A DNA stretch of 64,000 bases from DATJPR01 sp035506295 (GTDB taxonomy: Bacteria > Bacteroidota > Ignavibacteria > UBA10030 > UBA6906), in NCBI GenBank assembly GCA_035506295.1, contig DATJPR010000120.1:1-64000 (forward strand). The letters are read 5' to 3'. The notes below the pieces were generated by a model. The model did not search any database. It saw only the letters and a list, made by a program, of their open reading frames with translations, and was not told where the DNA came from. Both the position numbers and the translations under genes were made by a program. The first letter of the stretch is position 1, and each line of letters begins with the position of its first letter. Shown here piece by piece: positions 53,847 to 63,738 of the stretch.

Positions 53847-55498
53847 GTTTGGAGGACGCCTGGATTGAATCTGGGAATATCCGGGTTGCACGAGGCCATC
53901 GCAATGCCGCGCGAAATGACACGGCGTGTATCGGTCGGATCGATGATTCCGTCCACCCAGAGCCGCGCCGCTGCGAAGACGGGGTCCGTTTCACGCTCGT
54001 ACCGCGAACGGATCTCTTCGAGCAACGCCGTCTGTTCGGCCTCGCTCACGCTGCCCCCGTTATTTTGCCCCTGCTGCAGGCGAATACCGAGGAGCGTTTC
54101 GCTGGCCTGCTTTCCTCCCATGACGGCAATCTGCGCTGTCGGCCATGCAACGATGAGTCGCGGATCGTACGCCTTGCCGCACATGGCATAGTTCCCAGCA
54201 CCATAGCTGTTCCCCACGATCACCGTGAATTTCGGGACGACGCTGTTCGCCACTGCATTCACCATCTTCGCCCCATCTTTGATGATTCCTCCCTGCTCGG
54301 CGCGGCTCCCGACCATGAATCCCGTCACATCCTGCAGGAACACGAGCGGGATCAATTTCTGATTGCAACTCATGATGAACCGCGCGGCCTTGTCGGCGCT
54401 TTCGCTGTAGATCACTCCGCCGACCTGCATCTCGCCCCTGCTTGTCTTGACAACCGACCGCTGATTGGCGACGATGCCCACCGCCCATCCGTCAATCCGC
54501 GCATAACCGGTAATCAGCGTTCGCCCGTACCCCGCCTTGTACTCGTCGAGCTCGCTCCCATCCAGCAACCGTGCAAGCACTTCATACATGTCGTACGGTT
54601 TCGCCCTGTCGGACGGGACAACACCAGCAACTTCTTCGATCGGGAATTTCGGCGGGAGGGGTTCGATCCTGTTGAACGGTGCATGCGATGACCGCCCCAT
54701 CCTTCCGACGATATTCCGGATCGTTTCGAGACATGCTGCATCATCGGCGACTTTGTAATCTGTCACGCCGCTGATCTCTGAATGCACCGCAGCGCCGCCG
54801 AGACGCTCGTTGTCGATCTCTTCTCCGATCGCCGCTTTCACAAGGTGCGATCCGGCAAGGAAGACGCTCCCCGTCCGCTCGACAATCAGCGCTTCATCAC
54901 TCATGATCGGGAGATACGCGCCACCTGCGACGCACGGCCCCATGATCGCCGCGATCTGCGGAATTCCTCTCGACGACAGCACGGCGTTGTTCCGAAAGAT
55001 CCTTCCGAAATGCTCCTTGTCCGGAAAGATCTCGCTCTGCAACGGCAGGAAGACCCCCGCCGAATCGACGAGATACACGATCGGCAGCGCATTCTCGAGC
55101 GCGAGTTCCTGCGCCCGGAGGTTTTTCTTGCACGTCATCGGGAACCATGCGCCGGCTTTTACCGTCGCGTCGTTGGCGACGATGACGACATCCCGACCGT
55201 GGATGCTGCCGATGCCCACCACGACGCCCGCCGACGGGGCACCGCCATATTCGTGATACATCTCCGCGGCGGCAAGGAGGCCGATTTCCAGAAAACTCGA
55301 TCCGGCATCGATCAGACGCCCGACACGTTCACGTGCCGTGAGCTTCCCCTTCGCATGCTGGCGCTCGATGGCCGACCTTCCGCCCCCTTCGAGCGTCCGC
55401 AGTTCCCGTTCACGCAGCATCGACAACAACTTCGCCGTTGCATCCCTGTTCCGCTGATACACGGCGGAATGCTCGAGCGCCGATCCGATCATCGACAT
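53843..55498 (-). CDS. Acyl-CoA carboxylase beta (carboxyltransferase) subunit
   Basis: 551 residues, crotonase-fold carboxyltransferase. Sequence: GGGRSAIERQHAKGKLTARERVGRLIDAGSSFLE, VIVANDATVKAGAWFPMTCKKNLRAQELALENALPIVYLVDSAGVFLPLQ, IMGPCVAGGAYLPIMSDEALIVERTGSVFLAGSHLVKAAIGEEI, and LVFLQDVTGFMVGSRAEQGGIIKDGAKMVNAVANSVVPKFTVIVGNSYGAGNYAMCGKAYDPR. These fit methylcrotonyl/propionyl-type subunits. The biotin carboxylase and biotin carrier subunits are not in the window. The ATG at 55498 is preferred to one at 55606 that would overlap the dehydrogenase gene. Confidence 0.9.
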   Translation of the reverse strand: MSMIGSALEHSAVYQRNRDATAKLLSMLRERELRTLEGGGRSAIERQHAKGKLTARERVGRLIDAGSSFLEIGLLAAAEMYHEYGGAPSAGVVVGIGSIHGRDVVIVANDATVKAGAWFPMTCKKNLRAQELALENALPIVYLVDSAGVFLPLQSEIFPDKEHFGRIFRNNAVLSSRGIPQIAAIMGPCVAGGAYLPIMSDEALIVERTGSVFLAGSHLVKAAIGEEIDNERLGGAAVHSEISGVTDYKVADDAACLETIRNIVGRMGRSSHAPFNRIEPLPPKFPIEEVAGVVPSDRAKPYDMYEVLARLLDGSELDEYKAGYGRTLITGYARIDGWAVGIVANQRSVVKTSRGEMQVGGVIYSESADKAARFIMSCNQKLIPLVFLQDVTGFMVGSRAEQGGIIKDGAKMVNAVANSVVPKFTVIVGNSYGAGNYAMCGKAYDPRLIVAWPTAQIAVMGGKQASETLLGIRLQQGQNNGGSVSEAEQTALLEEIRSRYERETDPVFAAARLWVDGIIDPTDTRRVISRGIAMASCNPDIPRFNPGVLQT

Positions 55499-55544
55499 CC
55501 TACAATCCTCTTCACCGTGGACCCGATCCTCCGTCGCCCGCATG

Positions 55545-56705
55545 TTACTCCCGGGCGAGCAGGCTCCGGGCAATGACCATCTTCTGCACCTCGGAGGTTC
55601 CTTCACCGATCGTCATGAGCTTCACGTCGCGGTACAATTTCTCGACGGGGAACTCCTTGATGAACCCGTACCCTCCGTGAATCTGAATCGCCTCCGACGC
55701 CGCTCGGGAGGCAATCTCGCTTGCGAAATATTTCGCCTGGGAGGCCTGAACACTGAACGGTTTCCCTTCCATCTTGAGCATGGCCGCCTGCCACGTCATC
55801 AGTCGGGCCGCGGTGATATCCGTGGCCATGTCCGCGAGCTTCCACTGGATCGCCTGAAACTCTCCGATCGGCCTTCCGAACTGCACGCGTTCCCTGGCAT
55901 ACGCAATGCTGGCATCGAGGGCGCCCTGTGCGATGCCGACCGAGAGTGCGGCGATTCCGATTCGTCCACCGTCAAGCACCTTCAGGGCCTGCTTGAATCC
56001 GTCTCCGATCTTGCCGATAATGTTTTCCTTCGGGACCCGGACCTGGTCAAACAAGAGTGTCGCGGTGTCGCTGCATCGCATGCCGAGTTTGTTTTCCTTC
56101 TTCCCGATCGTGAAGCCCGCCATCCCTTTTTCCAGCAGGAACGCGGTGATGCTCTCGCGCGGGCGGGTGTCGTCGGTGATCGCCAGAACAACGTATGTGG
56201 AACCAACTGAACCCTGGGTGATGAACGCCTTGCTGCCGCTGATGGCCCAATCCGCTCCATACTTTCGGGCCACGGTTCTCATGCCTCCCGAGTCGCTGCC
56301 CGAACCCGGTTCGGTCAATCCCCACGCGCCAAGCGCCCGGCCCGAAGCCAGATCGGGAATATATCGTCTCTTCTGTTCCTCGCTCCCGAAGAGCATAATG
56401 TGACCGGTACAGAGACTATTGTGCGAAGCGACGGTAAGTGCGACGGACGGGTCGACTCTGGCGAGTTCTTCGATGATGAGCGCGGCATCGAGGTCGGAAA
56501 GCCCTGCGCCTCCCAGATCGTCAGGAACGGTGATACCCAGGAATCCGAGGTGGGACAGCCGCTCGATGATTGAAAACGGGAATTCCTGGGTCTCGTCATA
56601 GTGCATGACGACCGGCTTCATTTCCTTTTGCGCGAAGGATCGCGCGGCCTCCCTGATGGCCTGCTGCTCCTCAGTCAATGAGAACGAGTACCCGCCCTGC
56701 TCCAT
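55545..56705 (-). CDS. Acyl-CoA dehydrogenase
   Basis: 386 residues, FAD enzyme that introduces the alpha,beta double bond in acyl-CoA. Motifs: SLTEEQQAIREAARSFAQKEMKP, GAWGLTEPGSGSD, QGSVGSTYVVLAIT, HGGYGFIKEFPVEKLYRDVKLMTIGEGTSEVQKMVIAR with the catalytic base Glu368. The class (short, branched or isovaleryl) cannot be fixed; its partner carboxylase argues for a branched-chain or odd-chain route. It is 46 nt upstream of the carboxylase start. Confidence 0.93.
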   Translation of the reverse strand: MEQGGYSFSLTEEQQAIREAARSFAQKEMKPVVMHYDETQEFPFSIIERLSHLGFLGITVPDDLGGAGLSDLDAALIIEELARVDPSVALTVASHNSLCTGHIMLFGSEEQKRRYIPDLASGRALGAWGLTEPGSGSDSGGMRTVARKYGADWAISGSKAFITQGSVGSTYVVLAITDDTRPRESITAFLLEKGMAGFTIGKKENKLGMRCSDTATLLFDQVRVPKENIIGKIGDGFKQALKVLDGGRIGIAALSVGIAQGALDASIAYARERVQFGRPIGEFQAIQWKLADMATDITAARLMTWQAAMLKMEGKPFSVQASQAKYFASEIASRAASEAIQIHGGYGFIKEFPVEKLYRDVKLMTIGEGTSEVQKMVIARSLLARE

Positions 56706-56798
56706 GGCACCTCCGGCAATTTGCGTGGCAACTGACTCTCTCTCAAGAAACGCGCAGGCTCTCCGGGAAGTTCAGGAATCCCCCATATTTGAATAAGG

Positions 56799-57734
56799 CT
56801 ACTCGCGAAGAAGAAGTTCAGCAGCATAATACGGTGAACAACGTCCCTCCATCGCCTCCCCGACGCATTTCTCCAAAAGCTGTTTTCGCTGCGGGCTCCA
56901 GAAGTCCGACTGCAGCCTCTCCGAGACAAGGCCGCGGATCCGATCCGACACACGCAACCGACGGCGGTCGGCAAGGGCACCGCTTGACTCCATGCCGACG
57001 CGATGCTCCTGTATGCGCTTTACCGTCTCATCGATGCCGATCCCTTCGCTGGCCGTTGTCTTGACGACTTCCGGGGCGCGGCGATCGTTCCCCCGGAAAT
57101 GCAGAATCATCTGCAGCGCCATCACCGCCTGGTCTGCGCCAGCCCGGTCTGACTTGTTCATTACGAACAGGTCGGCGATTTCCATCAGCCCTGCTTTCAT
57201 GGCCTGGATGGAATCCCCGGATTCAGGGACGAGAACGACGACGGTCGTGTCGGCGGCAGCCGCGATATCGAGCTCCGACTGTCCGACTCCCACGGTTTCG
57301 AGGAAGATGATCTGTTTCCCGGCGGCATCCAAAATGTCCACCGCCTCCGCGGTCTTGCGGCTGAGGCCGCCGAGGCTTCCCCGTGAAGCCATGCTGCGAA
57401 TGAAAACGCCGCCATCATTCTCCACGTCGGTCATCCGCACGCGATCGCCGAGAAGCGCACCGCCGGTAAACGGACTGGTTGGATCGACGGCGATGATCCC
57501 CACTTCGAGACCGGTGCGACGATACTGTCGCGCGAGACGATTCGTCAACGTGCTCTTTCCCGCGCCGGGAGGACCTGTGATACCGATGCGGTATGCGCGA
57601 CCGGTCAGGGGGAAAAGCTCCGCCAGAAGAGCCTGCGCCGCGGGCTCCTCGTTTTCCACGAGACTGATCGCCCGGGCAATCGCCAGCGACGAGCCGCGTT
57701 TCAATTGGTCGACATCAACCCGTTGCGGTGCCAT
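56799..57734 (-). CDS. meaB: Methylmalonyl-CoA mutase-associated GTPase MeaB
   Basis: 311 residues, G3E-family GTPase that loads and protects the B12 cofactor of methylmalonyl-CoA mutase. Walker A GITGPPGAGKSTLTNRLARQYRRTGLEVGIIAVDPTSPFTGGALLGDRVRM, then FIRSMASRGSLGGLSRKTAEAVDILDAAGKQIIFLETVGVGQSELDIAAAADTTVVV and NKSDRAGADQAV. Its start overlaps the epimerase gene by 20 nt. The mutase itself is not in the window, so the link to propionate/branched-chain breakdown rests on neighbours. Confidence 0.95.
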   Translation of the reverse strand: MAPQRVDVDQLKRGSSLAIARAISLVENEEPAAQALLAELFPLTGRAYRIGITGPPGAGKSTLTNRLARQYRRTGLEVGIIAVDPTSPFTGGALLGDRVRMTDVENDGGVFIRSMASRGSLGGLSRKTAEAVDILDAAGKQIIFLETVGVGQSELDIAAAADTTVVVLVPESGDSIQAMKAGLMEIADLFVMNKSDRAGADQAVMALQMILHFRGNDRRAPEVVKTTASEGIGIDETVKRIQEHRVGMESSGALADRRRLRVSDRIRGLVSERLQSDFWSPQRKQLLEKCVGEAMEGRCSPYYAAELLLRE

Positions 57735-58659
57735 GAGTCATTGACTTGCGGAAGAACTCCACGGTCCGGCCGAGGCCCTCTTCCAGAGAAACTTCGGGGA
57801 CCCATCCCAGGACACGCTGAATCTTTCCATAGGAAAGCACGCTACGCAACTGCTCTCCTTTCTTCGCATCACCGTGTTTCTCTTCGCACGAAGATCCGGT
57901 TTTCTTCTTGATGATGCGGAAGAGGTCGTTGACATCGCTTTCGACCGCCGTGCAAACATTGAACGCATCCGTTCCCTTGAAGTCGAGCGCTTTCACATTC
58001 GCGCGCACGACATCGCCGACAAACACGTAGTCCCGGGTCTGCTTGCCGTCGCCATTGATGACCGGCTGACCTCCGGCAAGCATCCGGCTGCTGAAAATCG
58101 CGACAACCCCCGCTTCGCCTTCGGGATTCTGCCGGGGGCCATAGACATTGGAATACCGGAGACTCACCGAGTCGAGCCCGTACACCGCGCGATAGTAGAA
58201 GAGGTATTTCTCCGTCGTGAGCTTTGCCACACCGTACGGCGAAATCGGGCGTTGCGGATGCTCCTCATCAGCGGGGAAGTAGTCCTGCTCACCGTACGAA
58301 GCGCCTCCGCTCGAGGCGAAGACGACCTTGCGCACACCTGTCGCGACGCAGGATTCGAGCAGGGTCAACACACCGAGGATATTCACCGAGGCATCGAAGA
58401 CCGGATCATCGACTGAACGGCGCACATCCATTTGCGCTGCATGGTGATTGATGGCGTCGAATCGTTCCCTGGCAAAGAGGGCGCGGACTTTCTCTGCTTC
58501 CCTGATGTCCGCCTCTACCAGCCTCGCCTTCGGATTGATATTTGTCTTCTTGCCGGTGGAGAGGTTGTCGAGCACAACGACCTCATGCCCCGCTGCAATA
58601 TAGGCGTCGACGATATGAGAACCAATGAACCCGGCTCCGCCGGTCACAAGAATTTTCAT
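57715..58659 (-). CDS. NAD-dependent nucleotide-sugar epimerase (GalE-like SDR)
   Basis: 314 residues. Rossmann site VTGGAGFIGSHIVDAY at the N-terminus, catalytic SSGGASYGE and SPYGVAKLTTEKYLFYY (Tyr-x3-Lys), and RYSNVYGPRQNPEGEAGVVAIF, the pattern of UDP-glucose/UDP-GlcNAc 4-epimerases. Probably supplies UDP-galactose-type sugars for envelope glycans. It overlaps meaB by 20 nt and follows the GT39-like gene by 15 nt. Confidence 0.92.
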   Translation of the reverse strand: MKILVTGGAGFIGSHIVDAYIAAGHEVVVLDNLSTGKKTNINPKARLVEADIREAEKVRALFARERFDAINHHAAQMDVRRSVDDPVFDASVNILGVLTLLESCVATGVRKVVFASSGGASYGEQDYFPADEEHPQRPISPYGVAKLTTEKYLFYYRAVYGLDSVSLRYSNVYGPRQNPEGEAGVVAIFSSRMLAGGQPVINGDGKQTRDYVFVGDVVRANVKALDFKGTDAFNVCTAVESDVNDLFRIIKKKTGSSCEEKHGDAKKGEQLRSVLSYGKIQRVLGWVPEVSLEEGLGRTVEFFRKSMTHGTATG

Positions 58660-58674
58660 GGTGTTCCTCTTCCT

Positions 58675-60012
58675 TTACACTTCTCCGTGAATGAACATCA
58701 GGCCGGCGGTGAGATATCCGACGACCAGCAACAGTGCAACGGCTGCAGCGCTGCCGACGGCGGCACGACGCACGCGAATGGATGTCCGTTGCAAGGGATC
58801 AAGAAGCCATGCCAGTCCCGGACCAAAAAACAGCGCAAGCAATGCAAGTAACGGAAGTCTGTACCTCGCTTCCGTGTGCATCATCACATGAGCGCTGGTC
58901 ACAACAAGAATGATCGACGAAAGAAGCAGAATTTCCTTCTTCTTTCCCCAGAGAACCACTACACCGAAAAGCGCACCGATCCAAAGAACGACATCAGCTC
59001 CCATCACCACAGCTTGCATTGCATGATTTTCCGCAGTCGTGGTGACGGGGAAGATCCAGAAGACTTCCAACTTCCGACCCATCAGGCGAAGCCACTTTGA
59101 TGGATGAGATCGTATCCAATCGAGTGCGATTTCCCGGTGGACCCGATCGCGCGTCACCTCATCGACTGAGTCAAGATCGGCAAATCCCCGCCGCGCCCCT
59201 TCCGCCCTGACCCAGTCAAAATACTCTTTCGGCAATGCAGTGGTTCCGTTGCTGAAAGGGTTGTTCCCCATCAACAGCGATGTGCCGGAAAATGTCGAAA
59301 CCGGAACGAACGCATGCAGCACCGCGTAGTTCCGCACCGTCCAGGGGAGCAATCCGAGAACTGCAACGCCCAGGGCGCAGATCGGGATGAGCATCCGTCG
59401 CTTCCAGGGCGCTTCGATCGCCGCAACGAGGAACAGGAACAGCGTTCCCAAGACAGCGAGACCGATTGCGCGTGTGAGTGTCAACGATGCCAGGAGCACA
59501 CCGAGGACCGACGCCAGACGGAATCCCGGTTCACGCACGAGCCTCAATGCGACGAGTACGATGAGGAGCAAGAGCACGACGTAGAGCGCCTCGCTTTGAA
59601 GGACCGAACCATACACCACGAGACTCGGATGAAGAGCGAGGACAGCGGCGGTGAACCACGCCGCGGGGAGATTGTCAACGAGTTCCCTGACGACAAAAAA
59701 TCCGACGATAGCCGCCAGACTTCCGATGATGGCGTTCAACAAGAGCAGCGGGAAGATCGAGCGGCCGAAAAGCTCGAGCATCCCGGCGAGCAGCCCGGGG
59801 AAACCCGGTGGCTTGACCGACCAGCAGCCGTTCGAATCCAAAAACATGCGGTCGTCGATCAGCCGCGTCGCGAGAAGGAGATACTCCTTTTCATCGGAGG
59901 TGAAGGCCTGCTGATGCAAAGGGACCGCCGTCGCCAGGCGGAGGATGGTGGCCAGTCCGGCCAGAAGGATGAGCGAACGGCGGGACGAAACAGAATCCGT
60001 CAACGCGACCAT
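58675..60012 (-). CDS. GT39-like integral membrane glycosyltransferase
   Basis: 445 residues with about ten hydrophobic segments. The large first loop carries TSDEKEYLLLATRLIDDRMFLDSNGCWSVKPPGFPGLLAGML, the acidic-residue and 'PPGFP' region of ArnT/PMT-like lipid-linked-sugar transferases, and LALHPSLVVYGSVLQSEALYVVLLLL is typical of the second part. It uses lipid-carried sugars and acts in the periplasm. The start overlaps purD by 13 nt. Confidence 0.85.
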   Translation of the reverse strand: MVALTDSVSSRRSLILLAGLATILRLATAVPLHQQAFTSDEKEYLLLATRLIDDRMFLDSNGCWSVKPPGFPGLLAGMLELFGRSIFPLLLLNAIIGSLAAIVGFFVVRELVDNLPAAWFTAAVLALHPSLVVYGSVLQSEALYVVLLLLIVLVALRLVREPGFRLASVLGVLLASLTLTRAIGLAVLGTLFLFLVAAIEAPWKRRMLIPICALGVAVLGLLPWTVRNYAVLHAFVPVSTFSGTSLLMGNNPFSNGTTALPKEYFDWVRAEGARRGFADLDSVDEVTRDRVHREIALDWIRSHPSKWLRLMGRKLEVFWIFPVTTTAENHAMQAVVMGADVVLWIGALFGVVVLWGKKKEILLLSSIILVVTSAHVMMHTEARYRLPLLALLALFFGPGLAWLLDPLQRTSIRVRRAAVGSAAAVALLLVVGYLTAGLMFIHGEV

Positions 60013-61307
60013 CGTAGTCCCCGAGCGCCGATATCTTTCCGGAAGTGCATCCCCGAGAACGAAATGTCGCCGATCGCGCGATACGCCGCTTCGATCGCTC
60101 CGCGAAGGTTGCCCGTGGGTTCAATGGCCGTGATGCCGAGAACACGACCGCCCGCGGTAACGATGCAATCCCCTTTCAACGCAGTCCCCGCGTGGAACAC
60201 CAGAAGGCCATCGCGTCTGTCGATGACGTCAAGGCCTTCGATGGGAAATCCTGAGGCGTACTTTCCCGGATATCCTCCTGAGGCCAAAACCACACACACT
60301 GCGGCCGAGGAACTCGATGTCCAGGATTTGCGCAATGTGCCTTCGCTCAGTCTGCCGGCGGATGATTCCGCGAGCAGCGTCAAGAAATCCCCATCGTACA
60401 CCGGAAGGACGACCTGAGTTTCCGGGTCGCCGAATCGACAGTTGTACTCGACGACTTTCGGGCCGGACGACGTCAACATCAACCCGACGTACAGGCAACC
60501 ACGGTACGGACGACCTTCGGCCGTCATGCCCCTGAGAGTCGGCATGATGACTTCCTGTTCCACGCGCTTGAGAATGGCGGGGGTCACACAGGGCGCCGGA
60601 GCATATGCACCCATGCCGCCGGTATTGTTTCCTAGATCGCCGTCCAGTGCGCGTTTATGGTCCTGCGCAGGTGCCAGCAGCATATACCGTTCACCGTCGC
60701 TCACGGCGAACACGGACGCTTCCTCACCGGTGAGGAATTCTTCCACGACGACGGTTGCCCCCGCGTTCCCGACGACGCTGCCGGCGAGAAACTCATGAAT
60801 GACCTGGCGCGCTTCAGGTTCACTCGGACAGATGACGACGCCCTTCCCGGCGGCGAGGCCGTCGGCCTTTACGACATAGGGGGGGGCGCATTGATGCACG
60901 TATTGCCCCGCCTCCGCCTCTTGTTGCGCTGTGAACACCTTGTATGCAGCCGTGGGGATGGCATGCCGCGCCATGAATGCCTTCGCAAACGATTTGCTCC
61001 ACTCCAGTTCGCTTGCATCTCTCGTCGGCCCGAAGATCAACATCCCGTTCTTCTGGAATTCATCGACGACGCCTGCAGCGAGCGGGACCTCCGGTCCAAC
61101 CACCGTGAGGTCGATTCGGTGTGCGCGGACCGCTTTCATAACCCCGTCGTGATCTTCAATGGAGAGAGGAAGAAGCGTGGCCAGCTTGGCCATCCCCGGA
61201 TTCCCCGGGGCGCAGAAGATCCTCCCGACGTCAGGGCTGCGAGAAATCGCCCAGGTGATCGCATGCTCCCGGCCGCCGGAGCCAAGGACAAGGACATTCA
61301 TCTTCAT
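60000..61307 (-). CDS. purD: Phosphoribosylamine--glycine ligase
   Basis: 435 residues, ATP-grasp enzyme of purine synthesis. Motifs: MNVLVLGSGGREHAITWAISRSPDV, VVGPEVPLAAGVVDEF, PPYVVKADGLAAGKGVVIC, DHKRALDGDLGNNTGGMGAYAP and VEYNCRFGDPETQVVLP. Overlaps the glycosyltransferase gene by 4 nt upstream and the GT39-like gene by 13 nt downstream. Confidence 0.97.
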   Translation of the reverse strand: MKMNVLVLGSGGREHAITWAISRSPDVGRIFCAPGNPGMAKLATLLPLSIEDHDGVMKAVRAHRIDLTVVGPEVPLAAGVVDEFQKNGMLIFGPTRDASELEWSKSFAKAFMARHAIPTAAYKVFTAQQEAEAGQYVHQCAPPYVVKADGLAAGKGVVICPSEPEARQVIHEFLAGSVVGNAGATVVVEEFLTGEEASVFAVSDGERYMLLAPAQDHKRALDGDLGNNTGGMGAYAPAPCVTPAILKRVEQEVIMPTLRGMTAEGRPYRGCLYVGLMLTSSGPKVVEYNCRFGDPETQVVLPVYDGDFLTLLAESSAGRLSEGTLRKSWTSSSSAAVCVVLASGGYPGKYASGFPIEGLDVIDRRDGLLVFHAGTALKGDCIVTAGGRVLGITAIEPTGNLRGAIEAAYRAIGDISFSGMHFRKDIGARGLRWSR

Positions 61308-62605
61308 GTTGTGAGCATTCTCTCAAAGATGCTGACCAGTTGTCGTGTCAGCACCACCCTGTTATATTTCTCCACTACTTCTGCCGGTGGAGACAAGAGT
61401 CTGTGGTGTTCGTACTCGTCGAAAAATGACTCGATGGCGCGTTTGATCCCGGCGACGTCACGCGGCTCCACCACGCGCCCCCCTGCCTCCAGGATGGTTT
61501 GCTTGATGAAACCCTCGGGGGCGAGCCCGAGGATCGGTTTCCCTGCCCCGATGTATTCGTAGGTCTTGCCGGGTGAGCCCACTTCATCGCCGACGATCAT
61601 CCAGAGAACATCGGAAGCGACGACTTCCTTGAGACAATCGCGATGGGGAAGATACCCGAGGACCTTGACGGAATCCTGGAGCCCGAGCCGAACGATCAAC
61701 TTCAAATTCTCTTCCCGGAAATTCCCCGCGAACACTGCTTCGATGCGTCCCCGGAGCTTCGGGCGTTCCTGGAAAAGCAACGAGAGCGCGGTCAAGAAAT
61801 GATCCGGGACGCGATCCTCCCAGAACACGCCGGCGTATGTGATCCGCATCTTGGACGCGGACTTCGGGAGCTTCGGTCCATCCGAAGCCAGCGCAAGCGC
61901 AATGTCTTCCGGATCAAACCCTTGAGGAATAATTTCGATGTCGTGATACGTCAGGAACTTGTACCGTTTGATCAGCAGCTCCTTGACGCGCCTGTTCGTC
62001 GTGACGATGTGGCTGCTCGCCTGGATTGCCCGTTTCTCGAGCTGGATGTGCCGAAGGCGATGGAGTGGAGTAGGGTAGAATTTAAAGGGGTAGTCGACCC
62101 ACGGATCGCGATAATCAAAAATGAGGGGGCGGTTCAGTTTCTTTTTGACTGCTGCACCGATGAGGAAATCGGTGAACGGAGGCGCGGTCGCGAAGATGAG
62201 ATCGAACGGATCTTTCGCGTGCAGGGCGGCCGCCTTCGCAACTGCCCGGCGTTTCCATCCGATCTTGTTGTCGGGGATGAAGAATGTGTCGCTGAGTTTC
62301 CCCATGATGCGGCGAACGCGCTCTGGCGGAAGATCGACAACCTCTCCTTTCTTCCACATCCGTCCGGGCCCGGCTGTCGACGTCCGCACGATTTCGACTG
62401 GCTTGCCGGCAAGCTCGGGAAGCAACGATTCATCGCGGGCGATATAGCCGTGCGGCTCGACGGTGAGGACTGTCGGATGCCAGCCGAACTCCGGGAAGTA
62501 TTTGACGAACTTCAGCGTCCTTTGCACACCGCTCAGGCCCATCGGCGGGAAATAATACGCGATGACCAGCACCCTGCGCGGAGGGAAATCGTTGCTCTTG
62601 CTCAT
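61304..62605 (-). CDS. Glycosyltransferase family 4-like protein
   Basis: 433 residues. N-terminal RRVLVIAYYFPPMGLSGVQRTLKFVKYFPEFGWHPTVLTVE is the acceptor domain of GT4 enzymes; the C-terminal GYLPHRDCLKEVVASDVLWMIVGDEVGSPGKTYEYIGAGKPILGLAPEG is the nucleotide-sugar site with the E-x-P-like stretch. The donor and acceptor sugars are unknown. Its ATG shares one base with the stop of the M24 peptidase gene (TAATG), and it overlaps purD by 4 nt. Confidence 0.88.
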   Translation of the reverse strand: MSKSNDFPPRRVLVIAYYFPPMGLSGVQRTLKFVKYFPEFGWHPTVLTVEPHGYIARDESLLPELAGKPVEIVRTSTAGPGRMWKKGEVVDLPPERVRRIMGKLSDTFFIPDNKIGWKRRAVAKAAALHAKDPFDLIFATAPPFTDFLIGAAVKKKLNRPLIFDYRDPWVDYPFKFYPTPLHRLRHIQLEKRAIQASSHIVTTNRRVKELLIKRYKFLTYHDIEIIPQGFDPEDIALALASDGPKLPKSASKMRITYAGVFWEDRVPDHFLTALSLLFQERPKLRGRIEAVFAGNFREENLKLIVRLGLQDSVKVLGYLPHRDCLKEVVASDVLWMIVGDEVGSPGKTYEYIGAGKPILGLAPEGFIKQTILEAGGRVVEPRDVAGIKRAIESFFDEYEHHRLLSPPAEVVEKYNRVVLTRQLVSIFERMLTT

Positions 62606-63738
62606 TACAGCTGTATCAACTCCCGTGGTGAATGGGTGAGAATTTGGCAGCCGCTTGTGGTGACGACGAGATCGTCTTCGATGCGAACGCCGCCGATCCC
62701 CGGGAGATAAATTCCGGGCTCGATCGTGATCACCTGGCCGGCACGGAGTATTTCGGCGCTCGAAGGAGCAATGCGCGGCCGTTCGTGGACCTCCATGCCG
62801 ATGCCATGCCCGAGGGAGTGCGGGAAATTCTTCCCGAATCCCGCTCGTGCGATGTGTTGTCGTGCAGCAGCATCGACGGTGCGCGTTTTGGCGCCCGGTC
62901 TCACAAGGTCGAAGGCGGCCTCCTGTGCGGAACAGACAACGTCATAAGCTCTGCGAAGCATGTGATGGGGTCTCCCCAGAAACACGGTCCTGGTGATATC
63001 GGAGCCGTACCCGGCCACGACGCTTCCGAAATCAAGGAGAACCGGATCCCCCCGCCGCAGGGTGCGCCGTCCGGGTCTCGCGTGCGGCATTGCTGCGCGA
63101 GGGCCGGAGGCCACGATCGGCTCGAAGCTGTCACGCTCCGCACCGAGCCGGGACTGGCGATACGTGATCTCGAGAGCAAGCTCGCGTTCCTCGATCCCGG
63201 GTCGAATCAACGTTAGAATTTCCCCGAAGACGGTATCGCTGATCCGTGCAGCGGATGCAAGTGCGGCGATTTCCGTCCGGTCCTTTTCACACGCGAGTTC
63301 CTCGACCACTCCTGAAACCGGGCGCAAGTGTTTGCCTCTCCACAAACGCCGCATGTCGCGGAACCTGCGGTACGAAACTTCACTATCGTCAAACCCGACC
63401 ACCGTGCAATTCCGTAGAGCCCCATCGCGTACCGCAGCCTCGAACAAGCCGCCGGGAACGACAGTGATGGGGATCCGCCGTCCGAGTTCCAGCCGTGACT
63501 GCTCCCGGTAGCGCCCATCCGTGAAGAACCGGGCCGATCTGCTTCGCACGATAAGCAGTCCATTCGAGCCGGTAAAGCCCGTGAGATACCGCAGGGCTGA
63601 AGCGCGGGAGACGACAAGCGCGTCGATGGAATGGAGCGGAAAGGTCGATTGGACGTTCGAAAGCCGGGTTTGATAGGTCCTGCCGGATGGATGGGGCAGA
63701 GCATCCAGGGATCGGGACCGGATGTGTGTCGCTGACAT
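62605..63738 (-). CDS. M24 family Xaa-Pro aminopeptidase-like metallopeptidase
   Basis: 377 residues with an N-terminal creatinase-like domain (to about residue 145) and a pita-bread domain. The five dinuclear metal ligands occur in order: Asp in VLLDFGSV, Asp in GYGSDITRT, His in HSLGHGIGMEVHE, Glu in VITIEPGIY and Glu in VRIEDDLVV. Cuts X-Pro peptides in the cytosol. Its ATG shares a base with the guaB stop (TAATG), and its stop shares a base with the next ATG. Confidence 0.93.
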   Translation of the reverse strand: MSATHIRSRSLDALPHPSGRTYQTRLSNVQSTFPLHSIDALVVSRASALRYLTGFTGSNGLLIVRSRSARFFTDGRYREQSRLELGRRIPITVVPGGLFEAAVRDGALRNCTVVGFDDSEVSYRRFRDMRRLWRGKHLRPVSGVVEELACEKDRTEIAALASAARISDTVFGEILTLIRPGIEERELALEITYRQSRLGAERDSFEPIVASGPRAAMPHARPGRRTLRRGDPVLLDFGSVVAGYGSDITRTVFLGRPHHMLRRAYDVVCSAQEAAFDLVRPGAKTRTVDAAARQHIARAGFGKNFPHSLGHGIGMEVHERPRIAPSSAEILRAGQVITIEPGIYLPGIGGVRIEDDLVVTTSGCQILTHSPRELIQL

